This document shows positions 1 through 8,244 of a stretch of 64,000 bases of DNA, in pieces. Every line of letters begins with the position of its first letter. Position 1 is the stretch's first letter. A program made the position numbers and the translations under genes. This DNA comes from Streptomyces melanogenes (GTDB lineage Bacteria; Actinomycetota; Actinomycetes; Streptomycetales; Streptomycetaceae), in NCBI RefSeq assembly GCF_014649795.1, contig NZ_BMTS01000002.1, forward strand, positions 62,001-126,000, written 5' to 3'. Below the pieces are notes generated by a model. It ran no database searches. It saw only the letters and a list, made by a program, of their open reading frames with translations, and had not been told where the DNA came from.

Positions 1-440
1 GGCTCGGCGACGTCTGCGAGGAGGTCCCCGCCGCCCGCTGCGACGAAGTCGCGTACGAGGCGGGTGGCGATGCGCTGGACGACGGGTTCGAGTTCCTCGA
101 CGCGTCGGGGGGTGAACGCCTTCGCCACGAGCCGCCGGATCCGGGTGTGATCCGGACCTTCCTGGTCCAGGATCCCCTGGTCGTTGAGGGTGTGGAAGGG
201 CTCGTGGGCGGGGGATGGGGGCGTACGGCCGAACTCCTCGTGGGTGAAGCGGTGGAGGTAGGTGCGGCCGAGGCGGCGGTCGCGGAGGAGTCCGCTGACG
301 TCGGTGTGGTGGGGGATGAGCCATTGGTTGGTGGGGGTGTGGTGGTGGGCGCGGCCCGCTGCGCGGAGCTGGGCGTACGCGGGGTAGGGGTCGGCGACGA
401 AGCCGGGGTCGCCGGGTCGAAAGTGACGGCTGGTGTCCAT
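1..440 (-). CDS. Cytochrome P450, N-terminal part (truncated by window edge)
   Basis: Reading leftwards from the ATG at 440 gives about 146 residues without a stop, so the gene continues beyond the window. The translation begins MDTSRHFRPGDPGFVADPYP and has the typical bacterial P450 opening (FVADPYPAYAQLR), followed by the helix C signature HTRIRRLVAKAFTPRRVEEL near residues 107-126. A purine-rich ribosome site (AAAAGGAA) precedes the ATG. The heme-binding Cys lies outside the window. As a class these are soluble heme monooxygenases; the substrate cannot be read from this fragment. A repeat module begins about 12 bases upstream of the start codon. Confidence 0.85.
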   Translation of the reverse strand, partial: MDTSRHFRPGDPGFVADPYPAYAQLRAAGRAHHHTPTNQWLIPHHTDVSGLLRDRRLGRTYLHRFTHEEFGRTPPSPAHEPFHTLNDQGILDQEGPDHTRIRRLVAKAFTPRRVEELEPVVQRIATRLVRDFVAAGGGDLLADVAE

Positions 441-451
441 GGGTTTCCTTT

Positions 452-706
452 TCCCCACCCCACCCCTTCCCGAAAGCCCTCTGGCGGGCGGCCGGGATCG
501 TCACCTGCGGGCCGGTGGCGGGCTGGTCGCGCAGTTCCCCGCGCCCCTGAAGAGGTACGGCCGATGGCGATGGCGAAGCCGAGCCATCCAGGGGCGCGGG
601 GAACTGCGCGACCAGTTGGGGACGGCCCGCAGACGAACGCGGACCCCGGGGCGAAGCCCCCCTCCCACCCCCGGAGGGTTTAGGGAAGGGGCGGGGTGGG
701 GGCTGA
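452..706. repeat. Modular inverted-repeat element (modules B-A-loop-A'-B')
   Basis: The intergenic region between the P450 start and the DAGK-like stop is mostly one nested inverted repeat. Module B (452-497, CCCCACCCCTTCCCGAAAG) is mirrored by B' at about 661-702. Module A (523-548, GGTCGCGCAGTTCCCCGCGC) is mirrored by A' at 590-615. An outer pair CTGCGGGCC/GGCCCGCAG (about 504-512 and 624-632) extends the stem. The loop (about 553-590) contains a GATGGCGAAGCCGAGCC block that also occurs in other copies in this window. Confidence 0.85.
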
Positions 707-711
707 CCACG

Positions 712-1518
712 TCACGGGGGTGGCAGCGTCAGCGTCCACGTCCCCGCCGTCCACGTCCGCGTGCGGACCGGGCCCGCCACCACCTGGCCCGCCCGGTAGC
801 GGAAGCCGTCCCCGGACACCGCCCCCGACACCGTCACCACCCGCGCCCGCGCCCGAACCCCCGGCACCCCCACCCCCCGGGACACCACCACATCGCCCCC
901 CACCCCCACCGACACCCCCACGACCGGACGGTCGAGGTCGGACAGGAGGACCCCGTCCGCCTCGACCCGCAAGCGGTGGGTGACGGACAGGGGCGCCGGT
1001 GCCCGCACCAGGGTGCGGACGAGGGAACGGCACGTACCCCAGACGGTCGGGGCGGCAGGACGCACCTCGAGCGGCGGAGCCGGGATGCAGAGGTCGCCGA
1101 GGACCACGCCCCCGCTGTCGTCCACCAGGAGGTCGAGGCGGCGTGGCGCGCCCTCCAGGACCGCCCGGGCCGCCGCCACCGCCCCCGTCGGCACCCCCAG
1201 TGACCTGGCAAGTTCCACCAGAGGGGCGGTCCCCACGGGCACGATCGCCAGGCCGGAGGCGCAGACATCACCGCAGACATCACGTTCCCGCTGCAGCAAT
1301 GTCACAGTACGTAGCAGTGCCCGGTCGTCACCCACCACCACGGGCCGCCGCGAACCCCTTCGCGCAAGGGCACGCGAGAACTCCTCCACCCCCTCCGGCC
1401 AGCATATTTTCGCCTGTGCACCCGCACACAGCACATCTTTCGCGATCCGCACGGACTCGCCGTCGATACGGCGGGCGACCGGGTCGATGACCACCAGTAG
1501 CTGGTCGGCAGCCGACAC
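712..1518 (-). CDS. Degenerate diacylglycerol/lipid kinase-like protein
   Basis: This 268-residue protein resembles the DAGK catalytic-domain family. A beta-rich start (DQLLVVIDPVARR) is followed by VVVGDDRALLRTV, where the family has the GGDGT nucleotide loop, and by IVPVGTAPLVELARSLGVP, where functional kinases have PLGTGNDLARxLGIP. Both motifs are degenerate, so lipid kinase activity is doubtful and a binding or regulatory role is possible. I chose GTG at 1518 because GAGGAAGGA lies seven bases upstream; an ATG 33 bases further up has no ribosome site. The gene is divergent from purA, a placement I recall from other Streptomyces. Confidence 0.7.
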   Translation of the reverse strand: MSAADQLLVVIDPVARRIDGESVRIAKDVLCAGAQAKICWPEGVEEFSRALARRGSRRPVVVGDDRALLRTVTLLQRERDVCGDVCASGLAIVPVGTAPLVELARSLGVPTGAVAAARAVLEGAPRRLDLLVDDSGGVVLGDLCIPAPPLEVRPAAPTVWGTCRSLVRTLVRAPAPLSVTHRLRVEADGVLLSDLDRPVVGVSVGVGGDVVVSRGVGVPGVRARARVVTVSGAVSGDGFRYRAGQVVAGPVRTRTWTAGTWTLTLPPP

Positions 1519-1552
1519 TTCGGTCCTTCCTCGGGTAGCATCTTTGTGCAAG

Positions 1553-1624
1553 AGCCCCTTGCGCTATTGCGCCAGGGGCTTCGTCTATTCCGGGGCACAT
1601 TGGTGAGGCGGCGACAAGCCCCTG
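1553..1624 (+). promoter_or_regulatory. Competing hairpins in the purA leader
   Basis: Two mutually exclusive stems are visible. Hairpin 1 (1553-1580) pairs AGCCCCT with AGGGGCT and has an inner GCGC-TATT-GCGC. Hairpin 2 pairs CAGGGGCTT (1573-1581) with AAGCCCCTG (1616-1624), reusing the 3' arm of hairpin 1. The purA ribosome site follows about 20 bases later. No T-tract is present, so any control would act on translation or through Rho. A TAGCAT hexamer at 1535-1540 could be the -10 box, placing both hairpins in the transcript; this is inferred. Confidence 0.4.
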
Positions 1625-1661
1625 ACCTTGGACATGCCCCGCCCGGAAGGGGTGTACGCCT

Positions 1662-2945
1662 GTGCCCGCACTTGTGCTGCTCGGTGCTCAGTGGGGTGAC
1701 GAGGGCAAGGGAAAGGCCACCGACCTGCTCGGTGGATCCGTTGACTATGTAGTGCGCTACCAGGGCGGCAACAACGCCGGCCACACGGTCGTCGTAGGCG
1801 ACCAGAAGTACGCGCTGCATCTTCTCCCTTCCGGGATCCTCTCGCCGGGGTGTACCCCGGTCATCGGCAACGGAGTCGTCGTCGACCCGGCGGTCCTGCT
1901 CTCCGAGCTGAGCGGGCTGAACGAGCGCGGCGTCGACACGTCCAAGCTGCTCATCAGCGGTAACGCTCACCTGATCACGCCGTACAACGTCACCCTCGAC
2001 AAGGTGACGGAACGGTTCCTCGGCTCCCGCAAGATCGGCACCACCGGTCGCGGCATCGGACCGACCTACGCGGACAAGATCAACCGCGTGGGCATCCGCG
2101 TCCAGGACCTGTACGACGAGTCGATCCTGATGCAGAAGGTCGAGGCGGCGCTGGAGTCCAAGAACCAGCTCCTGGCCAAGGTCTTCAACCGGCGCGCGAT
2201 CGAGTCCGAGAAGATCGTCGAGGAGATGCTCCAGTACGCGGAGCAGATCAAGCCGTTCGTGGCCGACACGACGCTGATCCTCAACGACGCGATCGACGAC
2301 GGCAAGGTCGTCCTCTTCGAGGGCGGCCAGGGCACGCTCCTCGACGTCGACCACGGCACGTACCCCTTCGTGACCTCGTCGAACCCGACCGCGGGCGGTG
2401 CCTGCACGGGTGCGGGCGTGGGCCCCACGAAGATCAGCCGCGTGATCGGCATCCTCAAGGCCTACACGACGCGCGTCGGCGCGGGCCCGTTCCCGACCGA
2501 GCTGTTCGACCAGGACGGCGAGGACCTGCGCCGCATCGGCGGCGAGCGCGGTGTGACCACCGGCCGTGACCGCCGCTGCGGCTGGTTCGACGCGGTGATC
2601 GCCCGTTACGCGACCCGGGTCAACGGCCTCACCGACTTCTTCCTCACCAAGCTCGACGTCCTGACGGGCTGGGAGCAGATCCCGGTCTGCGTGGCGTACG
2701 AGATCGACGGCAAGCGCGTCGAGGAGCTGCCGTACTCGCAGACCGACTTCCACCACGCGAAGCCGATCTACGAGATGCTGCCGGGCTGGTCCGAGGACAT
2801 CACCAAGGCCCAGACGTTCTCGGACCTGCCGAAGAACGCGCAGGCGTACGTGAAGGCGCTGGAGGAGATGTCCGGCGCGCCGATCTCCGCGATCGGCGTC
2901 GGCCCCGGCCGGACCGAGACGATCGAGATCAACTCGTTCCTGTAG
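1662..2945 (+). CDS. purA: Adenylosuccinate synthetase
   Basis: This 427-residue enzyme converts IMP and aspartate to adenylosuccinate using GTP, the first committed step to AMP; it acts in the cytosol. The GTP-binding P-loop GDEGKGK sits at residues 12-18 and GGNNAGHT at 35-42, with TTGRGIGP near 127 and the C-terminal [10 protein letters not shown]. Length is normal for the family. The GTG start is preceded by GGAAGGGG. The gene stands alone and is followed by an intrinsic terminator. Confidence 0.98.
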   Translation: MPALVLLGAQWGDEGKGKATDLLGGSVDYVVRYQGGNNAGHTVVVGDQKYALHLLPSGILSPGCTPVIGNGVVVDPAVLLSELSGLNERGVDTSKLLISGNAHLITPYNVTLDKVTERFLGSRKIGTTGRGIGPTYADKINRVGIRVQDLYDESILMQKVEAALESKNQLLAKVFNRRAIESEKIVEEMLQYAEQIKPFVADTTLILNDAIDDGKVVLFEGGQGTLLDVDHGTYPFVTSSNPTAGGACTGAGVGPTKISRVIGILKAYTTRVGAGPFPTELFDQDGEDLRRIGGERGVTTGRDRRCGWFDAVIARYATRVNGLTDFFLTKLDVLTGWEQIPVCVAYEIDGKRVEELPYSQTDFHHAKPIYEMLPGWSEDITKAQTFSDLPKNAQAYVKALEEMSGAPISAIGVGPGRTETIEINSFL

Positions 2946-2967
2946 GAGCGGGGTTCGCCCGGGCGGG

Positions 2968-3013
2968 CGGGGCCGTCGGGATACGTTCCCGTCGGCCCCG
3001 CCCCCTTTTTTTT
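2968..3013 (+). terminator. Intrinsic terminator of purA
   Basis: A GC-rich stem (CGGGGCCGTCGGG at 2968-2980 pairs with CCCGTCGGCCCCG at 2988-3000, one T-T mismatch) is followed by CCCCC and a run of eight T residues. It is a textbook Rho-independent terminator, unusual in its long T-tract for such a GC-rich genome. Confidence 0.9.
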
Positions 3014-3025
3014 GGCCCGGTGTCC

Positions 3026-3168
3026 GTCTGCGGACCGTGCTGGGTTGCTCGCGCAGTTCCCCGCGCCCCTAGAAGCCCCCCTGCGGGGCGCCCAGGGGAT
3101 TGCCGCGGAGCGGCATTTTTAGGGGCGCGGGGAACTGCGCGACCAGCCAGCCACGGTCCGCAGATGAA
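3026..3168. repeat. Inverted repeat, module A/A' pair
   Basis: The forward arm ends in GCGCAGTTCCCCGCGCCCCT (3051-3070) and the reverse arm starts at 3121 (AGGGGCGCGGGGAACTGCGC). The outer arms TCTGCGGACCGT (about 3027) and ACGGTCCGCAGA (about 3153-3164) are also complementary. The element fills the gap between the convergent ends of purA and the kinase gene. Confidence 0.9.
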
Positions 3169-3169
3169 C

Positions 3170-4303
3170 TCAGGTGACGGTCCGGACTACGAACCAGGCG
3201 ACGGCGGCGGCGACGGCGAGGACCGCGAGGGCGACCAGCAGGGCGGTTCTGCGGCGTGTGCGCCTGCGTGAGCCCCACGCGGGGCCACGGGGCAGACTCG
3301 CCCGGTGCGGCGGCGGGGACGGCGCGGGCTCGCTCGCGGACCACGGCAGCGGAGGCGGCGGATCCGGACGGTGGCTGTCCTCGGGAACGGGCGGCAGATA
3401 CCGGCGCCGGTACCCGGGAGACACGACGGACTCCCCCGACCGCACCGCGTACCGGGCGAGTTGAGCCGACACCTCCCGGGGCAGCCAGGACTGCCCCGGG
3501 CTCCCGCTCGCCAGATACCCGGTGAGCTGCCCCGGCGTCGGCCGCCGCGCCGGATCCTTGTGCAGGCACGCCCGTACGACGGGCAGCAGGGACGCCGGAA
3601 CGCCCACCAGGTCCGGCTCCTCGTGGACGACGCGGCGCACCAGCGCCCCGATGTCGCCGTCGGGCAGGCCGAAGGCCATCCGCCCGGTCGCGGCGTACGC
3701 CAGCACCGTCCCCAGGGAGAACACGTCCGCGGCGGGGGTGACCGGCTCGCCCCGGAACTGCTCGGGTGCCATGAACCCTGGGGTCCCGACGATCACCCCG
3801 GCGCCCGCAGAGGCCTCCATCGCGCGCGTGATCCCGAAGTCGATGACGCGCGGCCCGTCCATGGCGAGCAGGACGTGGGACGGCTTCAGATCACGGTGGC
3901 GCAGGCCCGCGTCGTGGATGTCGTCCAGCGCCCGCGCGAGCCGGTCGGCGAGCACGAGCAGCGTCGGCTCCGGCAGCGGCCCGAAGCCCCGCTCCACGAC
4001 GTCCTGGAGGCTGGGCCCCGCCACGTACGCCGTCGCGATCCAGGGGATCTGGGCCTGCGTGTCCGCGTCGAGGACGTACGCGGCCCACGCTCCGCCGACG
4101 CGCCGCGCGGCCTCCACGTCCTGGCGCAGCCGCTGCCGGAACGCGGGATCGGCAGCGTACGGCTCCCGTACGAGTTTGACGGCAGCCGGCCGGCCGTTCA
4201 GCGACTCGCCCAGGTACACCCGCCCCATACCCCCGGCCCCGAGCCTGCCGAGCAGCCGGAACGGGCCGACGCGATGGGGATCCTCCGCCAACAGGTCGTC
4301 CAT
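3170..4303 (-). CDS. Membrane-anchored Ser/Thr protein kinase with altered catalytic loop
   Basis: The 377-residue protein has an N-terminal Hanks-type kinase domain (about 13-260): glycine loop GAGGMG at 22-27, Lys43, helix C Glu64, HRD at 136-138 and DFG at 155-157. A Pro-rich linker follows, and a single C-terminal membrane segment (about 352-373) would put the kinase in the cytoplasm; there is almost nothing outside the membrane. The catalytic loop reads HRDLKPSH: the invariant metal-binding Asn is His143. This could impair or change catalysis. The paralogue at 6396-8180 keeps Asn. The ATG sits at the edge of a divergent region. Confidence 0.92.
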   Translation of the reverse strand: MDDLLAEDPHRVGPFRLLGRLGAGGMGRVYLGESLNGRPAAVKLVREPYAADPAFRQRLRQDVEAARRVGGAWAAYVLDADTQAQIPWIATAYVAGPSLQDVVERGFGPLPEPTLLVLADRLARALDDIHDAGLRHRDLKPSHVLLAMDGPRVIDFGITRAMEASAGAGVIVGTPGFMAPEQFRGEPVTPAADVFSLGTVLAYAATGRMAFGLPDGDIGALVRRVVHEEPDLVGVPASLLPVVRACLHKDPARRPTPGQLTGYLASGSPGQSWLPREVSAQLARYAVRSGESVVSPGYRRRYLPPVPEDSHRPDPPPPLPWSASEPAPSPPPHRASLPRGPAWGSRRRTRRRTALLVALAVLAVAAAVAWFVVRTVT

Positions 4304-4401
4304 GACGGGATCGTGGCACAGCGGGGGCCGGTGCGACAGGTGATCGGGCGGGGTCGCCGCCGGGGGGCTTCGCGGCCCGTAGGCCGTATCGCCGGGCCCA
4401 A

Positions 4402-4890
4402 GTGATCGTTCTGCCAGGCGTGATCACCCGTCAGCTGCTCCTCTGTCTCGGCGCGACCGTGGCACTGAACCCGCTCGCCGCGCAGCTGTACGCGGGCACC
4501 GGGCAGTGCCCGGTGGGCGTGGGCCCCGTCCCGCCGAGGGTGGCCGCGCCCGCACCGGCCGCGCCCCCCGTGGTGCGGCGTGAGCGCCCTGAGGCCGGGC
4601 CGCCCCCGCCCCAGATCGGCGTACCGACGTCCCGCCCGCGCCCGCCGCAGCCGGTGCTGCCGCAGGTCGTGCCCGTGGTGCCCGTGCCGCCGCCCGCCGC
4701 CAAGCCCCCCGCCCACCCGGCCGTGCACCACCTCGCGCACCCCTACCGCTCCGCCGCCCACGCCCGTCCCGCCCCCGCCGGGTTCTCCACGGTCACGCTG
4801 ATGCTCGTCGTCACCACCCCCGCCGTCCTGGCCGCCGCCATCCTCCGCCCCCGATCCCGTTCCGGAGCCCGCCCGTGTCGCAATGGCTAG
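4402..4890 (+). CDS. Small proline-rich membrane protein, unknown
   Basis: I do not recognise a family. The 162-residue translation has a hydrophobic N-terminal segment (LLLCLGATVALNPLAAQ, about 11-27), a long Pro/Ala/Val-rich middle and a second hydrophobic stretch near the C-terminus (VTLMLVVTTPAVLAAAIL). No clear ribosome site precedes GTG 4402; GTG 4420 is an alternative. The 3' end overlaps the next gene by 16 bases, suggesting co-transcription. It is divergent from the kinase gene. Confidence 0.5.
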   Translation: MIVLPGVITRQLLLCLGATVALNPLAAQLYAGTGQCPVGVGPVPPRVAAPAPAAPPVVRRERPEAGPPPPQIGVPTSRPRPPQPVLPQVVPVVPVPPPAAKPPAHPAVHHLAHPYRSAAHARPAPAGFSTVTLMLVVTTPAVLAAAILRPRSRSGARPCRNG

Positions 4891-5663
4891 TACTCCTCGC
4901 CGCGTTGGTGCTCGTCTGCGCCGTCGTCCTGACCGTCACCGTGCTGCGCCACCGCCGTGTGGCCGACGCCGAGGACCCCAGTGAGACGCCCGACGTCATC
5001 GAGTACATGGTGATGATGGTCGGCGTCGTGTACGCCATCGTGCTCGGCCTCGCGATCGCGGGCGTGTGGGAGGCCCGAGGGGCGGCCGAGGACTCCGTGC
5101 AGCGCGAGGCCCAGGCGCTGTACGAGGTCGGCCAGCGGGTCGACGTGTACCCGCCCGCCGTGCGCGACCGCATCCGGAACGAGATCGGCGCGTACGCCGC
5201 CCACACCGTGTCGGCCGAGTGGCCCCTACTGGTCCAGGGTCAGGAACCGTCGCCGGACGGAGCCGCGCTGCTCGCGGCCGTACGCACTGACGTCACCCAC
5301 CGCGCGCCCGCCAACGACCTCCAGGCGCAGGCCTATCAGCCGCTGCTCGACCAGATCGCCACCGCCGACGACGCCCGGCACGCACGGCTCGACAGCGCCG
5401 GTTCCACGCTGCCGGGGGTCGTCTGGTTCGGCCTCGTCGCCGGGGCCGTGGTGACGATCGGGCTGATCTTCACGCTCCAGATCCGCCGCTCGGCGAGGGA
5501 GTTGCTGCTCGCCGGGATCTTCAGCGGCCTGATCGTTTTCCTGCTGTTCCTGGTCTGGAGCTTCGACGCGCCGTTCGGCAGGTCGGGTACGGAGTCGGCG
5601 GACCCGTTCCGCGAACTCGTCCCCAGCGTGACCGCCGCTCAGGCGGCCCACCCGACGAACTGA
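4875..5663 (+). CDS. DUF4239 (bestrophin-like) membrane protein
   Basis: This 262-residue protein has two N-terminal membrane segments (about 5-24 and 44-64), a helical cytosolic middle, and two C-terminal membrane segments (about 175-195 and 205-225). That layout and the EYMVMMVGVVYAIVLGLAI region match the DUF4239 family, which is remotely related to bestrophin anion channels. Function is not established. GTG 4875 is preceded by CGGAG. It overlaps the preceding small gene and ends at a strong hairpin shared with the convergent gene. Confidence 0.75.
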   Translation: MSQWLVLLAALVLVCAVVLTVTVLRHRRVADAEDPSETPDVIEYMVMMVGVVYAIVLGLAIAGVWEARGAAEDSVQREAQALYEVGQRVDVYPPAVRDRIRNEIGAYAAHTVSAEWPLLVQGQEPSPDGAALLAAVRTDVTHRAPANDLQAQAYQPLLDQIATADDARHARLDSAGSTLPGVVWFGLVAGAVVTIGLIFTLQIRRSARELLLAGIFSGLIVFLLFLVWSFDAPFGRSGTESADPFRELVPSVTAAQAAHPTN

Positions 5664-5702
5664 GCGAGGCGCCGCCCCCGTAGGGACGGCGCCTCGTCGC
5701 TC
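5662..5702. terminator. Bidirectional hairpin terminator
   Basis: GAGCGAGGCGCCG (5662-5674) pairs with CGGCGCCTCGTCGCTC (5687-5702), leaving one bulged T. It lies between the convergent DUF4239 and secreted-protein genes. No T-tract is present, as is common for Streptomyces terminators. Confidence 0.75.
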
Positions 5703-5714
5703 ACGTGGCCGGGG

Positions 5715-6263
5715 TCAGCAGCCGGGGGAGTTCCAGTCGCTGCCCCGCACCCCGCCCGTGGAGTAGTCGTGTTCGGCCGTGTCGCCGGTCATATGGCAGC
5801 CCCGGGCGGTGTTGGTGATGTCCGCGCGAGCGTGGAACCACTTGTTGCTCGTCCAGGCGTTCCAATGCCCGATCCAGACGTGCGGGGACTCCACGTTCGC
5901 GCCGTAGTTCTGGGCGGGGACGTTCGTGAGGAACGTGATGTGGTAGCTGCCGTCCGGGTCGTAAATGGCCACGCCGATGTTGGCGTTGAACGGCTGCTGG
6001 TAGGGCGTGTAGCGCGCGAACGCCGCGTAGCAGCCCTGGTCGTAGAAGTGCTGGATGGTGCCGATCCGGGTGGTGGGAACGCGGTTGTCGTAGAGGCGCT
6101 CCTGGTCGATCAGCAGCAGGTTGCTCGATCGGCAACCGGTCTCGGCATCGGAGCCCGCCGCATGCGCGCCCGTCGTGTTGACGGCCGTCAGCGCCAGCGC
6201 GGCGAGCGCGAGCCCGGTGGCGCGCTTGGCTCTCGAACTGGTCCGCAGTCCACGTACCTTCAT
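5715..6263 (-). CDS. Small secreted protein, unknown family
   Basis: I do not recognise a family. The 182-residue product has a clear Sec signal peptide (RRK-rich start, hydrophobic LALAALALTAVN, cleavage near AHA-AG at about 35). The mature part is rich in aromatic residues and Asn and has four Cys (in AETGC, DQGC, ARGC and the terminal PGC) that could form two disulfides. ATG 6263 is preceded by GGGGGAG; a longer reading frame upstream has no ribosome site. Three 10-base repeats precede the gene. Confidence 0.75.
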   Translation of the reverse strand: MKVRGLRTSSRAKRATGLALAALALTAVNTTGAHAAGSDAETGCRSSNLLLIDQERLYDNRVPTTRIGTIQHFYDQGCYAAFARYTPYQQPFNANIGVAIYDPDGSYHITFLTNVPAQNYGANVESPHVWIGHWNAWTSNKWFHARADITNTARGCHMTGDTAEHDYSTGGVRGSDWNSPGC

Positions 6264-6345
6264 GGGTTCTCCCCCTCGAATACGGTGATGTAGCCGGTAT
6301 CGGGGGACAGCCTGGCCGCGCTCCTCGCCGCCGAACCGCTTTCCG

Positions 6346-6385
6346 CTGTCCAAGATCGTCCAAGGTCGTCCCAACCCGTTGGGAC
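6346..6385 (-). promoter_or_regulatory. Three 10-bp direct repeats and a palindrome upstream of the secreted-protein gene
   Basis: On the minus strand the sequence reads GTTGGGACGA, CCTTGGACGA, TCTTGGACAG in tandem (6346-6375). Next to it is a perfect inverted repeat GTCCCAAC-CC-GTTGGGAC (6368-6385). This resembles a multi-site operator. The regulator is unknown. Confidence 0.4.
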
Positions 6386-6395
6386 AGCGGTGTTC

Positions 6396-8180
6396 CTACT
6401 GCGCCTCCGACGCCTTGTCGTACGTCAACTGCTCCCCCGTGTCGTCGTTCTGGCGGCGCAGGCGGCCGTCCGGGAGGACCGTGAGGGTGGTGGCCGCGCC
6501 CGGGGAGCAGGACGTGGTCGGGCCGGACTCGACCGTGGAGGGGCCGAGGCGGAGGGGGGCGTCGGGGGTGGACGGGGTGGCGGTGAGGGGCGCGCGGAAG
6601 ACGCAGTGGTAGGTGCCGCCGCCGTCCAGCGGGCCGTCCGCCGTGAGCGTCATGACCTGGTCGCCGACCTTGCCGGGGCGGATGACCAGATGGCGGTTGT
6701 TGAGGCCGGAGTCGTTGGCGATCGAGCCGGACCAGGCGCCGAGGTACTGCTGGGGGATGTCGCCCGGGGCGCTTGCGCTGGGAGAGGCGGACGGACTTTC
6801 GCTGTCGCTCGAACTCGGCGTGGTGGAAGGCTCCTTGGAGGCCGACGGGCTCGCCGACGCCTTGTCGTCCTTCTTCTTCTCCAGCGGGTCGTTCATGTAC
6901 GCGTACACCGCGCCGCCCGCGCCGACCGCCACCACCAGCGCCACCGCGATCAGCGCGATCGTCGACTTGGCGTTGCGACGCGGCGGCTCCTCGGGGGGCG
7001 GGGGCGGGCCGTAGCCGTAGGGGGCGGGGTTGGGGTGCGGGTAGCCGTATCCGACGGGCTGGTGCGGGGGCGGGTAGCTGTGGGCGGGGGCGGGCTGGCC
7101 GCCGTTGGCCCAGGGCGGGGGTGCGGGGGCGGCGTAGCCGGGGCGTGCGAGGCCGGAGCTTCCCGTTCCGTTGGGGGAGATCTCGGTGGGGGTCGGGGGC
7201 GTCGGGGCCGGGCTGCTCGGCGGGAGTGCGGGCATCGGGGGCGGGGGCGGGACCGGGGTCTGGGCCGTGCCGCCCTCCGGGTTCTCGACCTCCAGCAACT
7301 GCACGGCGTGGCTGCCGAGTTCGGCGATCAGGGGGCCGGGGAGCCACGGGCCCGTCGACGCGTCCTCGGGGCCGAGGCGCTCCAGGATCGCGGCGAGCGC
7401 GGGGCGGTCCTCGGGGGTCTTGTGCAGACAGTCCCGTACGAGCTCGCGCAGCGCCTCCGGCACCCCGTCCAGCTCCGGCGGCTCCTGCGCGATCCGGAAC
7501 ATCAGCGCGTGCACGCCGCTGTCGCTCCCGCCGAACGGGAGCTTCCCGCTCGCGGCGTACGCCAGCACCGAGCCGAGGCAGAAGACGTCGCAGGCGGGGG
7601 TGATGCGGTCGCCTCGGACCTGCTCGGGGGCCATGAAGCCGGGCGATCCGACGAGCGCGCCGGTGCGGGTCAGGCCGCCGTCCGTGACGGTTTCCAGTGC
7701 CCGGGCTATGCCGAAGTCGATGACGCGGGGGCCGTCGATGGTGATCAGGACGTTGGAGGGCTTGAGGTCGCGGTGGATCAGCCCGGCGGTGTGGATGTCC
7801 TGGAGGGCGTGGGTGAGGCCGCGGGCGAGTACGCGGACGGAGTGCTCGGGGAGGGGGCCGTGGGTCTTGGAGACGATGGTGTGGAGGCTGGGGCCGGCGA
7901 CGTAGCCGGTGGCTACCCAGGGGGTGGGGGCGTCGGTGTCGGCGTCCAGGACGGGGGCGGTCCATTGGCCGCCGACGCGTCGGGCGGCCTGCACCTCTTG
8001 GCGGAAGCGGCCCCGGAACTCCTCTTTCTCGGCCAGCTCCTGTCGTACGAGCTTGACGGCGACGGTCCGTCCTCGGTCGGAGCGGGCGAGGTAGACCTGG
8101 CCCATTCCGCCTGCGCCGAGGCGCGCGAGTATCCGGTACGCGCCGATCCTCTGCGGATCCCCGGCCCCCAGCTTGTCCAT
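6396..8180 (-). CDS. Transmembrane Ser/Thr protein kinase
   Basis: The 594-residue receptor-like kinase has a canonical Hanks domain (about 12-270): GAGGMG at 22-27, Lys43, HRDLKPSN near 138, DFG and the APE-type MAPEQ. A long Pro/Gly/Tyr-rich linker (about 310-400) follows, then a membrane helix (IALIAVALVVAVGAGGAVYA, near 408-428), a Ser/Pro-rich stalk and a roughly 100-residue extracytoplasmic domain with two Cys (YHCVF, TSCSPG). There are no PASTA repeats. The extracellular domain may sense a ligand, which is unknown. It is paralogous to the kinase at 3170-4303. Confidence 0.93.
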   Translation of the reverse strand: MDKLGAGDPQRIGAYRILARLGAGGMGQVYLARSDRGRTVAVKLVRQELAEKEEFRGRFRQEVQAARRVGGQWTAPVLDADTDAPTPWVATGYVAGPSLHTIVSKTHGPLPEHSVRVLARGLTHALQDIHTAGLIHRDLKPSNVLITIDGPRVIDFGIARALETVTDGGLTRTGALVGSPGFMAPEQVRGDRITPACDVFCLGSVLAYAASGKLPFGGSDSGVHALMFRIAQEPPELDGVPEALRELVRDCLHKTPEDRPALAAILERLGPEDASTGPWLPGPLIAELGSHAVQLLEVENPEGGTAQTPVPPPPPMPALPPSSPAPTPPTPTEISPNGTGSSGLARPGYAAPAPPPWANGGQPAPAHSYPPPHQPVGYGYPHPNPAPYGYGPPPPPEEPPRRNAKSTIALIAVALVVAVGAGGAVYAYMNDPLEKKKDDKASASPSASKEPSTTPSSSDSESPSASPSASAPGDIPQQYLGAWSGSIANDSGLNNRHLVIRPGKVGDQVMTLTADGPLDGGGTYHCVFRAPLTATPSTPDAPLRLGPSTVESGPTTSCSPGAATTLTVLPDGRLRRQNDDTGEQLTYDKASEAQ

Positions 8181-8244
8181 GGCGCCCGCCGCCCTCCCCC
8201 GATCGAACGACCGTCAACGGGCTGAGGATAGTGGGCCTCCGGCG

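Noticed and set aside
452..706. Repeat modules interpreted as a CRISPR array or insertion sequence
   Set aside because: Copies are inverted rather than direct, are not spaced by unique spacers, and carry no transposase.
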